Below are positions 17,866-27,292 of a stretch of DNA of 64,000 bases, piece after piece. Made by a program: the position numbers and the translations under genes. The DNA is from Paenibacillus albidus (GTDB lineage Bacteria > Bacillota > Bacilli > Paenibacillales > Paenibacillaceae). The stretch is taken from the NCBI RefSeq assembly GCF_014644435.1, contig NZ_BMKR01000018.1:62001-126000 (forward strand), given 5' to 3'. The notes below the pieces were generated by a model that saw only the letters and a program-made list of their open reading frames with translations, was not told where the DNA came from and did not search any database. Each line of letters begins with the position of its first letter. Positions within the stretch are counted from its first letter, which is position 1.

Positions 17866-18915
17866 ATGCTAATGGTTCAAATCGTGTTATTTGATGGCTT
17901 TGACCTTCTGGATGCCATTGCACCGTATGAAGTTTTCTGTGCTGCGGCCATGAATGCCGACAATGCAGTAAGCGTAGAATTCGTCACCGCTGAAGGACCG
18001 CGGTCCGTGGCCAGCGGCATAAACGGGTTAACCCTTGAAGCAAGCGGCCGGCTGAACCCGGCACAAGCGGGGATCATTCTTGTGCCTGGCGCGGCCGGTG
18101 GTGTCGATGGTGACGGCCCCGATTCGATCCCGGCTGTATTGGGCCGGGCCATGAATACGGAGTTGACCGGTATGATTGGACAGGCATTCGGACGAAGTGA
18201 CATCGTAGTGGCCACCGTATGCGGCGGCTCCCTATTGCTTGCCATGGGCGGGCTCTTGGAAGGCAGACCGGCGGTAACGCACATTCTTGGCATGGAATTG
18301 CTTGGAGCAACCGGAGCCATTCCCGTCCCGGCACGTGTCGTGGATGCCGGCAACCTGGTTACCGGCGGCGGCGTAACTTCAGGACTTGATGTAGCTCTAT
18401 ACCTGGTGGAACGCGAGCTTGGGCCGCGTATTTCACACGCGGTCGAGCAGCTGTTTGAATTTGAACGTAGAGGAACCGTTTGGAGAGAAACTGGAATGGC
18501 AGCTAAGAGTCAAAAAGTTTTGCCGCTTGATGAACCGAACATCGCGGCAGATAAAGCGCCAATGAATTATAGTACGCCGGGTGGCAACATCACACAGGCC
18601 TCTGTTTTTGACGGCGACTGGGATACGGCTATCGCTACACCAGTAGGGAAGCTGCAGGTGAGACTCTCCATATCAACAAGTCACGGAATGATTCAAGGCA
18701 AGGCGACGCAAGGGCATGAGACGGTCGAGTTCTTGACTCCCGTACTAAAGGACAACAGGCTTACCTGGTTGCTTCAAATCACAAAACCTATGCGCTTAAA
18801 TCTGAAATTCGAAGTTGTTGTCGACGGAGATCACATGAGCGGAAGCGCCAAGGCCGGTATGCTGCCGGCATCCAAAGTAACTGGCAGACGGGTTTCCTCA
18901 CCTGGTGTGATGTAG
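17866..18915 (+). CDS. DJ-1/PfpI family protein with C-terminal extension
   Basis: 349 aa. Residues about 1-200 are a class I glutamine amidotransferase-like PfpI fold with the nucleophile elbow Cys in VATVCGGSLLLA and the VTHILG and GGGVTSGLD motifs of the isonitrile hydratase-like branch. Residues about 235-345 form an extra beta-rich domain (DWDTAIATPVGKLQVRLSIS, LTWLLQITKPMRLNLKFEV, DGDHMSGSAKAG) that I do not recognise within this family; it resembles small domains seen alone in uncharacterised proteins. GGGAGGA lies before the start. Likely cytosolic; substrate unknown. Confidence 0.8.
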   Translation: MLMVQIVLFDGFDLLDAIAPYEVFCAAAMNADNAVSVEFVTAEGPRSVASGINGLTLEASGRLNPAQAGIILVPGAAGGVDGDGPDSIPAVLGRAMNTELTGMIGQAFGRSDIVVATVCGGSLLLAMGGLLEGRPAVTHILGMELLGATGAIPVPARVVDAGNLVTGGGVTSGLDVALYLVERELGPRISHAVEQLFEFERRGTVWRETGMAAKSQKVLPLDEPNIAADKAPMNYSTPGGNITQASVFDGDWDTAIATPVGKLQVRLSISTSHGMIQGKATQGHETVEFLTPVLKDNRLTWLLQITKPMRLNLKFEVVVDGDHMSGSAKAGMLPASKVTGRRVSSPGVM

Positions 18916-18952
18916 TGGAAATAAATAAGGAGCCGCGGAGGTTTTAGCACAC

Positions 18953-19579
18953 ATGAAGATACGGAAAACACTATACGGACTTCTGGCCTGTGTAAGCATT
19001 CTATTTATCCTTTACGCCTTGGTGAACAATTACCTGATCGATCCCGGAGCCAAGGGCTTTATAAGCCAAAAAACCGGGCTGAAACGCGAGCTTCATCTCC
19101 CGGTCTGGTTGAATGTGATGTACGTTCATGTTGCATTTGCCTGTATTGCCATGGCATCGGGGCTGCTCAACTTTTCGAATCGGATCTTTGAAAAAAGCCG
19201 CAAATTCCATCGCTTCAATGGTTATGTTTATCTAGTGTCCGTACTTATTGTCGTGGTGACTTCCGGGTATATGGCGCCTTACGCCACAGGAGGAAAGATC
19301 AGCAGCATGGGGTTTAACCTGCTGAATATTATATGGCCGGTGATAACCATCACGGCGCTCGTCCAAATTAAAAAGAAGCGTATAACCCGGCACCGAAACT
19401 GGATGATCCGAAGCTACGCCTTTTGTTTCACGAATCTGTTGATTCATCTCATCACCTCCCTTTTTCATCACGGATTCGATCTCGTTTACGCTACCAGCTA
19501 TACCATTGGTATTTACGGCTCCATTGTGCTCCTCCTGATCATTCCGGAAGTCATCATCCGAAAGATTGCTCAGTCCTGA
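18953..19579 (+). CDS. DUF2306 membrane protein
   Basis: 208 aa with about five to six membrane helices. The conserved family pieces are KSRKFHRFNGYVYL and KRITRHRNWMIRSYAF, histidine/arginine motifs on the cytoplasmic side that identify DUF2306. No known function; such proteins resemble small heme- or quinone-membrane proteins but this is not demonstrated. Last gene of the SHOCT-PfpI-DUF2306 operon (37 nt after PfpI). A second DUF2306 gene is at 60163. GGAGG is 11 nt upstream of the ATG. Confidence 0.82.
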   Translation: MKIRKTLYGLLACVSILFILYALVNNYLIDPGAKGFISQKTGLKRELHLPVWLNVMYVHVAFACIAMASGLLNFSNRIFEKSRKFHRFNGYVYLVSVLIVVVTSGYMAPYATGGKISSMGFNLLNIIWPVITITALVQIKKKRITRHRNWMIRSYAFCFTNLLIHLITSLFHHGFDLVYATSYTIGIYGSIVLLLIIPEVIIRKIAQS

Positions 19580-19888
19580 GATTCTAAAGCGAAAGGTATA
19601 GGGTTTCGACCTGCGCCTAGGACGGAGATCGCTACAGTGCACTTTATACATCAGGATGGGCAAAAGTAGGCTCATTTTAGGATTTCAGTGTATTTGGTGC
19701 AGCAGGAACCGTTGCATTCGCCGAAAAGTGCCTTATGGCTATCCTTTGAATGTACAAAATACATCATGATGGATGTTTGAGCCTCGTTTTAACCATTCTG
19801 ATGTAAGATATACATTAGAACAGATCGAAGGCGGAAGGTATTGCGCCGATCGACTCTTTGCCTGGAACACAGGAATGAAATACTGAAA

Positions 19889-19932
19889 CAAAAAGAGCGG
19901 CTTTCGAGGCATCCCTCGAATCCGCTCTTTTT
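19889..19932. terminator. Bidirectional terminator
   Basis: AAAAAGAGCGG...CCGCTCTTTTT, with an inner stem (TTCGAGG/CCTCGAA), serving the 1480-aa gene from the right and the DUF2306 operon from the left. Region 19580-19888 holds no gene I can support, only a 37-codon ORF at 19773 without a ribosome site. Confidence 0.8.
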
Positions 19933-20026
19933 GTTCATCATCAGCTGGTTCACATGCAGCGTATAATTCTAGTTTTCCTGCGGAAAAGCTCGATAAGTTT
20001 TGCACAGGATTTACATTTCAGTCTTC

Positions 20027-23000
20027 TTATTGGACACCATCGCTCAGAGCACGGGTCCATTGCTCGCTGCCATCTTCATTACGGATAGCCTCATGCGAGT
20101 AAGTGGCTTCCTGTACATCCCCAAAGCCCCAATGGTTCGCAGGGACATCAGGAAATTGTGGTGTAAGACCCTGCAGAGGGCCGCGATACAACATCCGGTT
20201 AATCATTGTAACCGCCTCAACACGGGTAATGACACTATTCGGCTTGAAGCTGCCATCCGGGTAGCCGCTCAGGAATTTCCCATTAAACAAGGCTTCCACG
20301 GCATTGCCGGACCAGTGGCCCGCAGTGTCTGCGAAATGGGCCGAAGATGGAATGCTAACCTGAAGCTTAAGGAAACGGGCCATTACAGTGGCCAATTCAC
20401 CTCTCGTCACCGGAGCATCCGGACGGAATTCCCCGCTTGCATCGCCGGTGAAGTAGCCATGTTTCGTAGCAATGCGGATATAGTTGGTTGCCCAGTGTCC
20501 CGCACGAATATCATTGAATGGAAGCTTGTAGCTAACCGTTTCGTTTTCAGTCAGTCTGGCTACAATGGCTGCCAGCTCTGCACGGGTTAAGGAGCTGTTA
20601 AGCTTGAATTGCTTATCAGGGTAACCCAGAATATAACGGTAATGCTTCAGTTCACCAAAACGGTCCGAGTACACGTTGACCTTCACAGACGATTTGGCTG
20701 AGCCTGCTGCATTACCCGCAACAGTAAATTGACCAAGAATATCATATTGCTCACTCGCCTTGTTCAGGTTCCCCCATTTTACGACCACCTTGAAGTTTCC
20801 GGTACCGTAAGCAGGTACATTGGATAATTTCCAGGTAATTGTTCTTCCATTTACCGTTCCACCATCAGCGCTTACGAGTTCTGCTCCTTCAGGAAGTGTA
20901 ATCGTAAGATCAGCTGCGCCCAAAGTGGATGCTCCAAGATTCTTATAGTCAACAGTGATCGTCGATTGTCCACCTTCCTTGACCTGATCGTTATCCACAA
21001 TCAGACTGAAGCCAAGATTGGCAGCAGGCGCTTGAACGACGCTTGGATTGGAAGGACCGCCTGATGAAACAGGCTGCATGGCAAAATTGAATGCCAGAAT
21101 ATCCTTTCCAATATGAATAATGCCATTCTCAATATAGCTGTCTGAACCTTCCGTCTTAGGCAACGTAACCTTGCTGTTCAGTGTGCTGTAAGCTGCGTAT
21201 CCGCTTCTGGTTGCTACAATATAATAGTCTCCTTCAGGGAACGTCATCCAGGCGTACTGACCAGCCAGATCTGTCAACTGAGGGTTCTTATTTTGGTTAA
21301 GCGGGAAATCCGGCAGTAGAGGCAGGTCAACCAAGGTATTTGGCAAGCGCCCTTTTTGCCTGTTGAATGCTGTATCTGCCCAGTACAGCTCAACCTTTAC
21401 ATCCGACAGCGTGCTGCCTGTAAAAGCATCGGTTACTGTACCATAAGGATCGACCAGTGAATATACCACTCCGAGTTGCCCGTTTTCATTCACATTCACA
21501 ACTTCAGACGGGCTAGTCAATACAGTTCCATCCGGCGCTTTCAACTGGTAGGTAATTTTATATTTCCCTGCGGAAATCTGATCCAATTCGAAACGTCCAT
21601 CGGCATCCAAAGGCAAGAGGGTCTTAAATTTATTACCATCCAGACCTTCAATTTCGACGAAGGCTTGTCCTTTTCCAAAGAAGCCTCCTGCCGGTACTGG
21701 AGCACTTTGCCCAGCTGCAGCAGCGATAAACAACTGTCCACTCAGTTTATGTGCAGACTCAATGATTAGACCGGCATTGTTCAAAGAACCTACGACAGCT
21801 GTCTGTGTTTCTTTTAGAACAACTTTCTGGCCATCAATCTGTACCGGTGTTTGTATACTCAACTGATACGTAAAGTTACCACGCGGCACCGGTATCTGAT
21901 AAGACCCATCTGCTCCTGTAATGATCTCTGCAGAAAAATCAATGACGCCGTCTCCGTCGAAATCGGCTTCAACTGTAACGCTTGCGCCCGCTGCCGGTTG
22001 GCCGGTAATCTGATCAAAAACGATACCTTTGACTGCAGCCGGATAGTAAACAACCTGTGTGCTGCTGGTTTTGACAAGACCGCTGGCCGGATCCTTTGCC
22101 GTTGCGGTAATAGCTTCACGTGTGGGTATAATTCCTTGAATAGGCTTCGGTGTATAAGTAACGACAGCAATACCTTGATCGTTCGTTACACCTTTCAATA
22201 CCTCGCCTGATTCAAGAGTGAACTCAACCGGCACACCCGCTACCGGACTGCCATCTGCTGCTGTGGCTTTGGCAGTTACTGTAACTGGAGTCTTTCCGTC
22301 TCCAATGGCACTCGCTGGAGATACGCTAAGTTCCAGCGTGTAAGGCAATTGTTTGTTTTGTACTGTTACGGTCTCAGTAACTGTTCTGCCTTCAAAAGCT
22401 GCTGTAATGACAGCAGTTCCCGGGGCTACTGCAGTTATTTTACCCTCAGCGTCTACAACGGCCACTTTCGGATTGGAAGAGGTATACACTGCTATGCCGG
22501 TGACATCCTGCAGACTTTCATCCAGTCTAACAGCAGTTACTTTCGGCTGGTGAATATCTCCGGGTACAAGAGTGATACTCGCCGGGTCTATCAGCAGATC
22601 CCGAAGCGATGTCGTTGTTGCCTTCACCTCTTTGGAAGCTGGTGATGAGATCCCATTGCTGACAGCTTTTACTGTGAAGCTATGCGGAGTTCCTGGCTGC
22701 AAACCAGTTACTTCATAGCCAGGTTCCGTAATACCGGAAGCAATCAGCTTGCCATTATCATAAATTTCGTAAGACTGGGCATACGGCACTGCAGACCAGC
22801 TTAGCTTAGCACCATTGGAAGTGACTTGCTCAGCAGTCACCGATGCCGGAGCTTCGATGTTGACAGTAACATTGGCTGTTACAATCTTGCCATTGTACAC
22901 AGCCTCAACCACCGTAGTTCCAGCTCCTACAGCCTTTACTACACCATCCGGACCGACTGTGGCAACCTTGCCGTCAGTGCTGTTGAAGTGTGAATATCCA

Positions 23001-24469
23001 GTCACATCCAGAACCGTTCCATCCGAATATACAGAAGAAACAACGGTCTGATGGGTTGCGCCTGTTGGCAAGTTATATTTCGTGCTGTCAATGGAAAGAC
23101 CCAGCGTCACAGGCAAGGTTACCTGATTCGAAGGACCAGACTCAACGATTCCGGAATCATTACTGGTTACAGCAGTAACCGTAAAAGAAGCAAACTCTCC
23201 GGGAGTCATGTCAGTTACCTTAAAGAAGGGATCATTAATATTGGAAGCATACAAAATACCGTCTTTGTACAGGTTGTAATAAGTAGCTTGTGTCACGCTG
23301 TTCCAGCTCAGCTGATTAGCCGTCTCGGCAGTTGTTCCTGAAGTCAGCTTGATTGGAGCCGGCGGAACTTCCACAGTGGCATACGCGCCGCCTACAGTGG
23401 AGACGGAGATTTCACCGGAAGGCGGGTTATTGCCGTAATTCAAAAGTGTTGTAGCTTGACCGTTGCTGCCTGAGGTCAGCAATGTATCCGTCAGATCACC
23501 TTGTTTGGAAGAGAACGTGATGGGTGCACCTTCCACCGGATTACCATTGACATCCAATGCGGTAGCCTTAACCTGATATTGTCCCGGCTGGCCGGTTGGA
23601 ACCGTTTCTATTCTAATATCAGTAGGTGCTTGCTTATAGGTATGTTTTTGCGTGTCGATAGGGTCCAGTTCATTCACAAAATACCATGAAAGGATATCAT
23701 GGGTCTCCATTGCCCCGCCTGTAGCTGCGGTAAATCCGGCATACACTCCGGCTTTACCGGCAAAGACAGTATCCAGATCAATGCCGCTTGTCTCCAGTAC
23801 AGGAGTCGCAGGCCGTGCTAGAGTTTTGCTAAGATAGACCTTAACGGTTTTACTGTTCCCGTCATAGTCAATCCAGGAATAAAGGTCCTCCCCGCCGGCC
23901 AGTCTTATTCCATTCAAATTGGTTGTTTGCCAATTGGGATTGGTATTGTTTACATTCCCGTTAAGTGCCAGTCCGATATAATTGTCCGAAGGATCATTTA
24001 CTGGAGAACCATTCTCGTAGGTGTCATATTTAACCGCAAAGCTGGGTTTGATCCCTCCGTACCCAAGCCCTACGCCCACACTGCCGGCATCATTGGACTG
24101 TGCCTGAATCGTGAAAGTAATACCATCTGCCGGATTAGCTGATCCGGATTCGTTCATACGGAATTTAAAGAAAGTGCTGAAAGAATAATGGTTGCCGGTT
24201 GAAATCAGTTTCTTGTTAAAAGCTGTTCCGAACCTGTTGCCCACAGCTTCAGTCAGACGAAGGACCTTCCTTCCCTTTCCGTCTGTCTGGGCCTTCGCTT
24301 GGCCGTTCAGCGCAAAAAGCCCCAGCTGATTAGCATCAGAGAAATCTTCATTTTGATAAGTGACCCACTTGACAGCATCGGCATAAGCCGGAAGCGTCAA
24401 CGGATGCACTATCGAAAAAAGCACACAAATAGAAATAAATAATGACGTAATTCTTATCCCTTGCCTCAT
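20027..24469 (-). CDS. Secreted lectin-like SLH surface protein, 1480 aa
   Basis: Signal peptide (about 1-31, ends PAYADA). Residues about 33-268 form an L-type (legume-like) lectin sandwich (STFFKFRM, ADGITFTIQAQ, FAVKYDTYEN, DNYIGLALNG). Then Big_1-like (280-370), fibronectin III, Big_2-like, fibronectin III, Big_2-like, Big_1-like, two carboxypeptidase-regulatory-like domains, a CARDB/DUF11-type domain (about 1165-1280), and SLH repeats from about 1290 to 1460, the last repeat partial. No catalytic domain is visible: this looks like a cell-surface adhesin or carbohydrate-binding scaffold bound to secondary cell-wall polymer. ATG 24469 follows GGGAGG by 10 nt. Transcribed alone. Confidence 0.85.
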   Translation of the reverse strand: MRQGIRITSLFISICVLFSIVHPLTLPAYADAVKWVTYQNEDFSDANQLGLFALNGQAKAQTDGKGRKVLRLTEAVGNRFGTAFNKKLISTGNHYSFSTFFKFRMNESGSANPADGITFTIQAQSNDAGSVGVGLGYGGIKPSFAVKYDTYENGSPVNDPSDNYIGLALNGNVNNTNPNWQTTNLNGIRLAGGEDLYSWIDYDGNSKTVKVYLSKTLARPATPVLETSGIDLDTVFAGKAGVYAGFTAATGGAMETHDILSWYFVNELDPIDTQKHTYKQAPTDIRIETVPTGQPGQYQVKATALDVNGNPVEGAPITFSSKQGDLTDTLLTSGSNGQATTLLNYGNNPPSGEISVSTVGGAYATVEVPPAPIKLTSGTTAETANQLSWNSVTQATYYNLYKDGILYASNINDPFFKVTDMTPGEFASFTVTAVTSNDSGIVESGPSNQVTLPVTLGLSIDSTKYNLPTGATHQTVVSSVYSDGTVLDVTGYSHFNSTDGKVATVGPDGVVKAVGAGTTVVEAVYNGKIVTANVTVNIEAPASVTAEQVTSNGAKLSWSAVPYAQSYEIYDNGKLIASGITEPGYEVTGLQPGTPHSFTVKAVSNGISSPASKEVKATTTSLRDLLIDPASITLVPGDIHQPKVTAVRLDESLQDVTGIAVYTSSNPKVAVVDAEGKITAVAPGTAVITAAFEGRTVTETVTVQNKQLPYTLELSVSPASAIGDGKTPVTVTAKATAADGSPVAGVPVEFTLESGEVLKGVTNDQGIAVVTYTPKPIQGIIPTREAITATAKDPASGLVKTSSTQVVYYPAAVKGIVFDQITGQPAAGASVTVEADFDGDGVIDFSAEIITGADGSYQIPVPRGNFTYQLSIQTPVQIDGQKVVLKETQTAVVGSLNNAGLIIESAHKLSGQLFIAAAAGQSAPVPAGGFFGKGQAFVEIEGLDGNKFKTLLPLDADGRFELDQISAGKYKITYQLKAPDGTVLTSPSEVVNVNENGQLGVVYSLVDPYGTVTDAFTGSTLSDVKVELYWADTAFNRQKGRLPNTLVDLPLLPDFPLNQNKNPQLTDLAGQYAWMTFPEGDYYIVATRSGYAAYSTLNSKVTLPKTEGSDSYIENGIIHIGKDILAFNFAMQPVSSGGPSNPSVVQAPAANLGFSLIVDNDQVKEGGQSTITVDYKNLGASTLGAADLTITLPEGAELVSADGGTVNGRTITWKLSNVPAYGTGNFKVVVKWGNLNKASEQYDILGQFTVAGNAAGSAKSSVKVNVYSDRFGELKHYRYILGYPDKQFKLNSSLTRAELAAIVARLTENETVSYKLPFNDIRAGHWATNYIRIATKHGYFTGDASGEFRPDAPVTRGELATVMARFLKLQVSIPSSAHFADTAGHWSGNAVEALFNGKFLSGYPDGSFKPNSVITRVEAVTMINRMLYRGPLQGLTPQFPDVPANHWGFGDVQEATYSHEAIRNEDGSEQWTRALSDGVQ

Positions 24470-24497
24470 TACAATTTTTCCTCCCTTTATAACTAAT

Positions 24498-24522
24498 TTG
24501 AATTCTCTTCATTCGAATTCAA
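24498..24522. promoter_or_regulatory. Perfect inverted repeat upstream of the SLH protein gene
   Basis: TTGAATTC-9-GAATTCAA, perfect 8-bp arms, ending 29 nt before the start codon; probable operator for an unidentified regulator, or a 5' UTR hairpin. Confidence 0.45.
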
Positions 24523-24693
24523 TGTGCGTTTTACCGTTGTGAAAAACGAAAAAACATGATTCGAACTATAGATGTAAGATTATAGAAACGACCTATACAA
24601 TATCTGAACAAGCTGGTGATTATTCGAATTAGAGGAGGAAATCGTCCAAAAGTAAATACACTCTCATAAGAACAAAATCACCCTACGAGTGAA

Positions 24694-24727
24694 TAACAAC
24701 CCGGAGCTTACGAGGCCCGGATTGTTA
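24694..24727. repeat. Imperfect hairpin in a 687-bp gene-free stretch
   Basis: TAACAACCCGG and CCCGGATTGTTA pair around an 11-nt loop with no T-run. The whole interval 24523-25060 has no supportable gene; 24730-24990 contains recurring words (for example ACGGACAGAGATTCCGCTAAT against CTGTCCGCTTCACTCCGCTAAT) that suggest a decayed repeat family. Confidence 0.35.
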
Positions 24728-25060
24728 TACAATAGGCAAGATTATCGTCATTTGGCCTTCACGATCTATCCGCGGCTGATGCGGACAGGAAATCCGTTGA
24801 TTGGAGAGGATTCGTCTATTTAGCAGGATAAACGGACAGAGATTCCGCTAATTGTCCTATCTACCCTCAATCTAGGCTCAATCGAACGAAATAACGGCTC
24901 CTGAGTCCGAATTCGCCAGGAAAGCAGACTTTTTCGCAAAATAGGGTCTTCTCTGTCCGCTTCACTCCGCTAATGGGGCCCAATCCTCCTGCACCGCTAT
25001 ATGGATCTGAAGCTTCCAGGATATCTACACTTTTGGGCATTGCATCATTTCCTAAACAAT

Positions 25061-25096
25061 AAAAAAGCCGCCATGCACAATAAATGGCATGGCGAC
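25061..25096 (-). terminator. Terminator after the amidase gene
   Basis: Minus strand GTCGCCATGC...GCATGGCGGC then TTTTTT, 61 nt past the stop. Confidence 0.85.
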
Positions 25097-25156
25097 AAAC
25101 CCAAGGAGAAATATAAGGAATCAATACCGCTTCGAGAATATACAAGGAGAGCGGGA

Positions 25157-26656
25157 TCAAGGAACCCCGAAATATTCCTTGATCCCTGCCACAATGGCAG
25201 CCGCCACCCTGTTCTGAAACTCATCCGAGAATAGGATGGCTTCCTCGGTGGCATTGGAGAGGAAGCCGACCTCCAGGAGCGTGGCGGGCATGGTTGACCG
25301 GGTCAATACCAGATAGTTGTTATTCTTAACCTTGCGGTCTTTAAACTCCGTTGCACCCAAAAGATGCTTATGCATAACATCAGCCAGCTCTTTACTGTCT
25401 TTTCTGTAGTAATAAGTTTCGGTTCCCCGTACATTTGGTTTGCCATCAGCGATGTTAGCATGAATGGAGAGGAATGCATCCGCTCCAAGCTCGTTGGCGA
25501 TGTCCGCACGTCTGCTATTGCTAGGATAGGAATCATCGCGGCGTGTCATTACAACGTTGAAGGCAGGCTCCTTCAGCAGTAGCTGCTCTACCTTCAAAGC
25601 CAGGCTAAGGTTGAAGACCTTCTCCAGCTTCATAGTGGCGCCGACACCGCCGGGATCGTGGTCGCCATGACCCGCATCAATGACAATGGTCTTCTTCCCG
25701 TTATCGGGATTGACCGGTGGCGTCGTGGTTGGCTCAGGCGCAGATGTGTTCAGGTCGACCACAAAAAGGGTGGAACTGGCATCTATTTCAACATTGCTGG
25801 TATAGTTGGTGCCGGCAGTAAGCTCAATTGTCACCAGCACGGTGGAGGCGTCGATTCCCGAGACCTCGTAATATACTTTGCTGATATTCGGGTAACCGGT
25901 AATATCCAGCTCCCCGGATTTTGTGTTGTTATCCCAAAGCATCGCCTGTGTGAAGTATGCGGCAAAATCAGTATGCGGCAGCTCAACCACAATCTGGGGC
26001 GGTTCGTTGACGGTATGTATCAGCGGTTGAACATTGCCTTCGAGGGCAATCATCAGGCGGTTGTCGCTGAAGCTGATCTCATTGACTGTTGAAGTGCCTG
26101 CAGCCGGGGTCGGTGTTGCCGCTGGCGTAGCTGTACCTTCAGGGGTTGCAGTAGCTGAAGGTCCCGGACTTGCTGTAACGGAAGGAATTGCGCCTGGGCC
26201 GGCACTCGGCTGCGGGAGAGGCGACGAGGTCAAGCCTACGACCTTGCTGCTGTTGTCCCAGGTCACACCGACACCCATCGCTTCGCTAATGAACCGCAGC
26301 GGCACTAACGTGGTTCCGCTCCGGTTCAGCGGAGCCGTAGTCAGCTTCTGGGATGCTCCATCGACCATCGCGGTTTTTTGGCCGATTGTCAGCTCCACAC
26401 TGCCGAATGCCTTTGGAATGGTTATGGTACTGCTCTGCTGGTTCCAGATTACGCCCATTCCCAGATTCTCGGCAATAATCCGCAGGGGAACCATTACACT
26501 GCCATTGATAATCTCAACCTTGTCCTTCTGCTGCATAGGGATGACTTGTCCGTCCAGCAGAATCGTGCTTGTCTTGACGGCAGCCATAGCCTGTCCGCTA
26601 ACTGGTAGTAATAAGAACAGAGTTACGAACAGGAGCATAAAACTGAACCTTTTCAA
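25157..26656 (-). CDS. N-acetylmuramoyl-L-alanine amidase with copper-amine-oxidase-N and AMIN domains
   Basis: 499 aa, TTG start with GAGGTG 5 nt upstream. Signal peptide about 1-25; two copper amine oxidase N-terminal-type repeats (VMVPLRIIAENLGMGVIW and TLVPLRFISEAMGVGVTW, about 30-145), a cell-wall-associated module in Paenibacillus and relatives; a Pro/Thr/Ala-rich linker; an AMIN domain (about 190-305); then amidase_3 (about 320-499) with zinc-site motifs TIVIDAGHGDHDPGG, the Glu in LEKVFNLSLA, SIHAN, and catalytic Glu in LLEVGFLSN. It cleaves the amide between muramic acid and the stem peptide. Transcribed alone. Confidence 0.9.
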   Translation of the reverse strand: MKRFSFMLLFVTLFLLLPVSGQAMAAVKTSTILLDGQVIPMQQKDKVEIINGSVMVPLRIIAENLGMGVIWNQQSSTITIPKAFGSVELTIGQKTAMVDGASQKLTTAPLNRSGTTLVPLRFISEAMGVGVTWDNSSKVVGLTSSPLPQPSAGPGAIPSVTASPGPSATATPEGTATPAATPTPAAGTSTVNEISFSDNRLMIALEGNVQPLIHTVNEPPQIVVELPHTDFAAYFTQAMLWDNNTKSGELDITGYPNISKVYYEVSGIDASTVLVTIELTAGTNYTSNVEIDASSTLFVVDLNTSAPEPTTTPPVNPDNGKKTIVIDAGHGDHDPGGVGATMKLEKVFNLSLALKVEQLLLKEPAFNVVMTRRDDSYPSNSRRADIANELGADAFLSIHANIADGKPNVRGTETYYYRKDSKELADVMHKHLLGATEFKDRKVKNNNYLVLTRSTMPATLLEVGFLSNATEEAILFSDEFQNRVAAAIVAGIKEYFGVP

Positions 26657-26776
26657 ACTTTCACCTCATCCATTTCGTCTAATATTATGAAATTCTACGT
26701 TCAAATTATAGACGCCAATAATTGGAATAGGTTTCGGAAAATCCTGGGATAAGGGTTACATTTAACAACTCCATAA

Positions 26777-26810
26777 CAAAAAGGCTATCTCCAGCAGGAA
26801 ATAGCCTTTT
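26777..26810 (-). terminator. Terminator after the ars-linked phosphatase gene
   Basis: AAAAGGCTAT-12-ATAGCCTTTTT on the minus strand, 17 nt past the stop; ends the arsB-arsC-phosphatase transcript. Confidence 0.85.
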
Positions 26811-26826
26811 GCAAATATGAATTTAT

Positions 26827-27258
26827 TTATTTCGACGGATAAAAGCCCTTCAGCACATCCCGCATTTCCTGCTTGATGTTAATATCTGGACGCTTTTCTT
26901 TTGCCAAGGCTTCAGCCTCTTCTACAGTGGTGGCAAGGCCCAGTTCAAGGAGTACTCCAGTGGCTACCGTCCCTGTTCGATTCCGTCCACCCGCGCAATG
27001 GAAATATACCGTCTTACCACTATTCACAGCTGCTGTAACCGCCTGGATAGCCGCTTGTACTGAACCCTCCTGGCCGCTCTCATCCTCCACAATCGGAAAA
27101 TGATGACGGGTTACCTTAGCAGGAAAGCCTGCTGCCTCAGTACCGGTATCTCTTAAGTCAAACACATCGGAAATCGCCTGCTCCTGAAGAGCATCAAGTA
27201 GTGCTTTCTCCCCGCCGATATATACTTTGCCTTGAATCAGTTCATGATAATTTGCCAT
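26827..27258 (-). CDS. Dual-specificity-type protein phosphatase in the ars operon
   Basis: 143 aa from ATG 27258 (AGGGGAG 6-9 nt upstream); the frame continues upstream only into arsC. The signature HCAGGRNRTG gives the catalytic Cys and Arg of the Cys-phosphatase superfamily, and DLRD carries the likely general acid region. The fold is like the KDPG/Atu-type 'beta-lactamase-linked DUF442' and cyanobacterial dual-specificity phosphatases. It follows arsC by 34 nt and shares its terminator, so it is part of the arsenic operon. Arsenate chemistry by a second Cys enzyme is a possibility, not shown. Confidence 0.8.
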   Translation of the reverse strand: MANYHELIQGKVYIGGEKALLDALQEQAISDVFDLRDTGTEAAGFPAKVTRHHFPIVEDESGQEGSVQAAIQAVTAAVNSGKTVYFHCAGGRNRTGTVATGVLLELGLATTVEEAEALAKEKRPDINIKQEMRDVLKGFYPSK

Positions 27259-27292
27259 TATAGTTCTCCCCTGTGAAGTTTCAATGAAATTC

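Noticed and set aside
19773..19886. 37-codon ORF (MFEPRFNHSDV...)
   Set aside because: Protein-like composition but no Shine-Dalgarno and no support; too short to claim.
24867..25160. 97-codon minus-strand frame
   Set aside because: Overlaps the amidase terminator hairpin and has no start context.
26034..26690. 218-codon plus-strand frame
   Set aside because: Shadow of the amidase gene, its sequence follows the Pro/Thr linker of the real protein.
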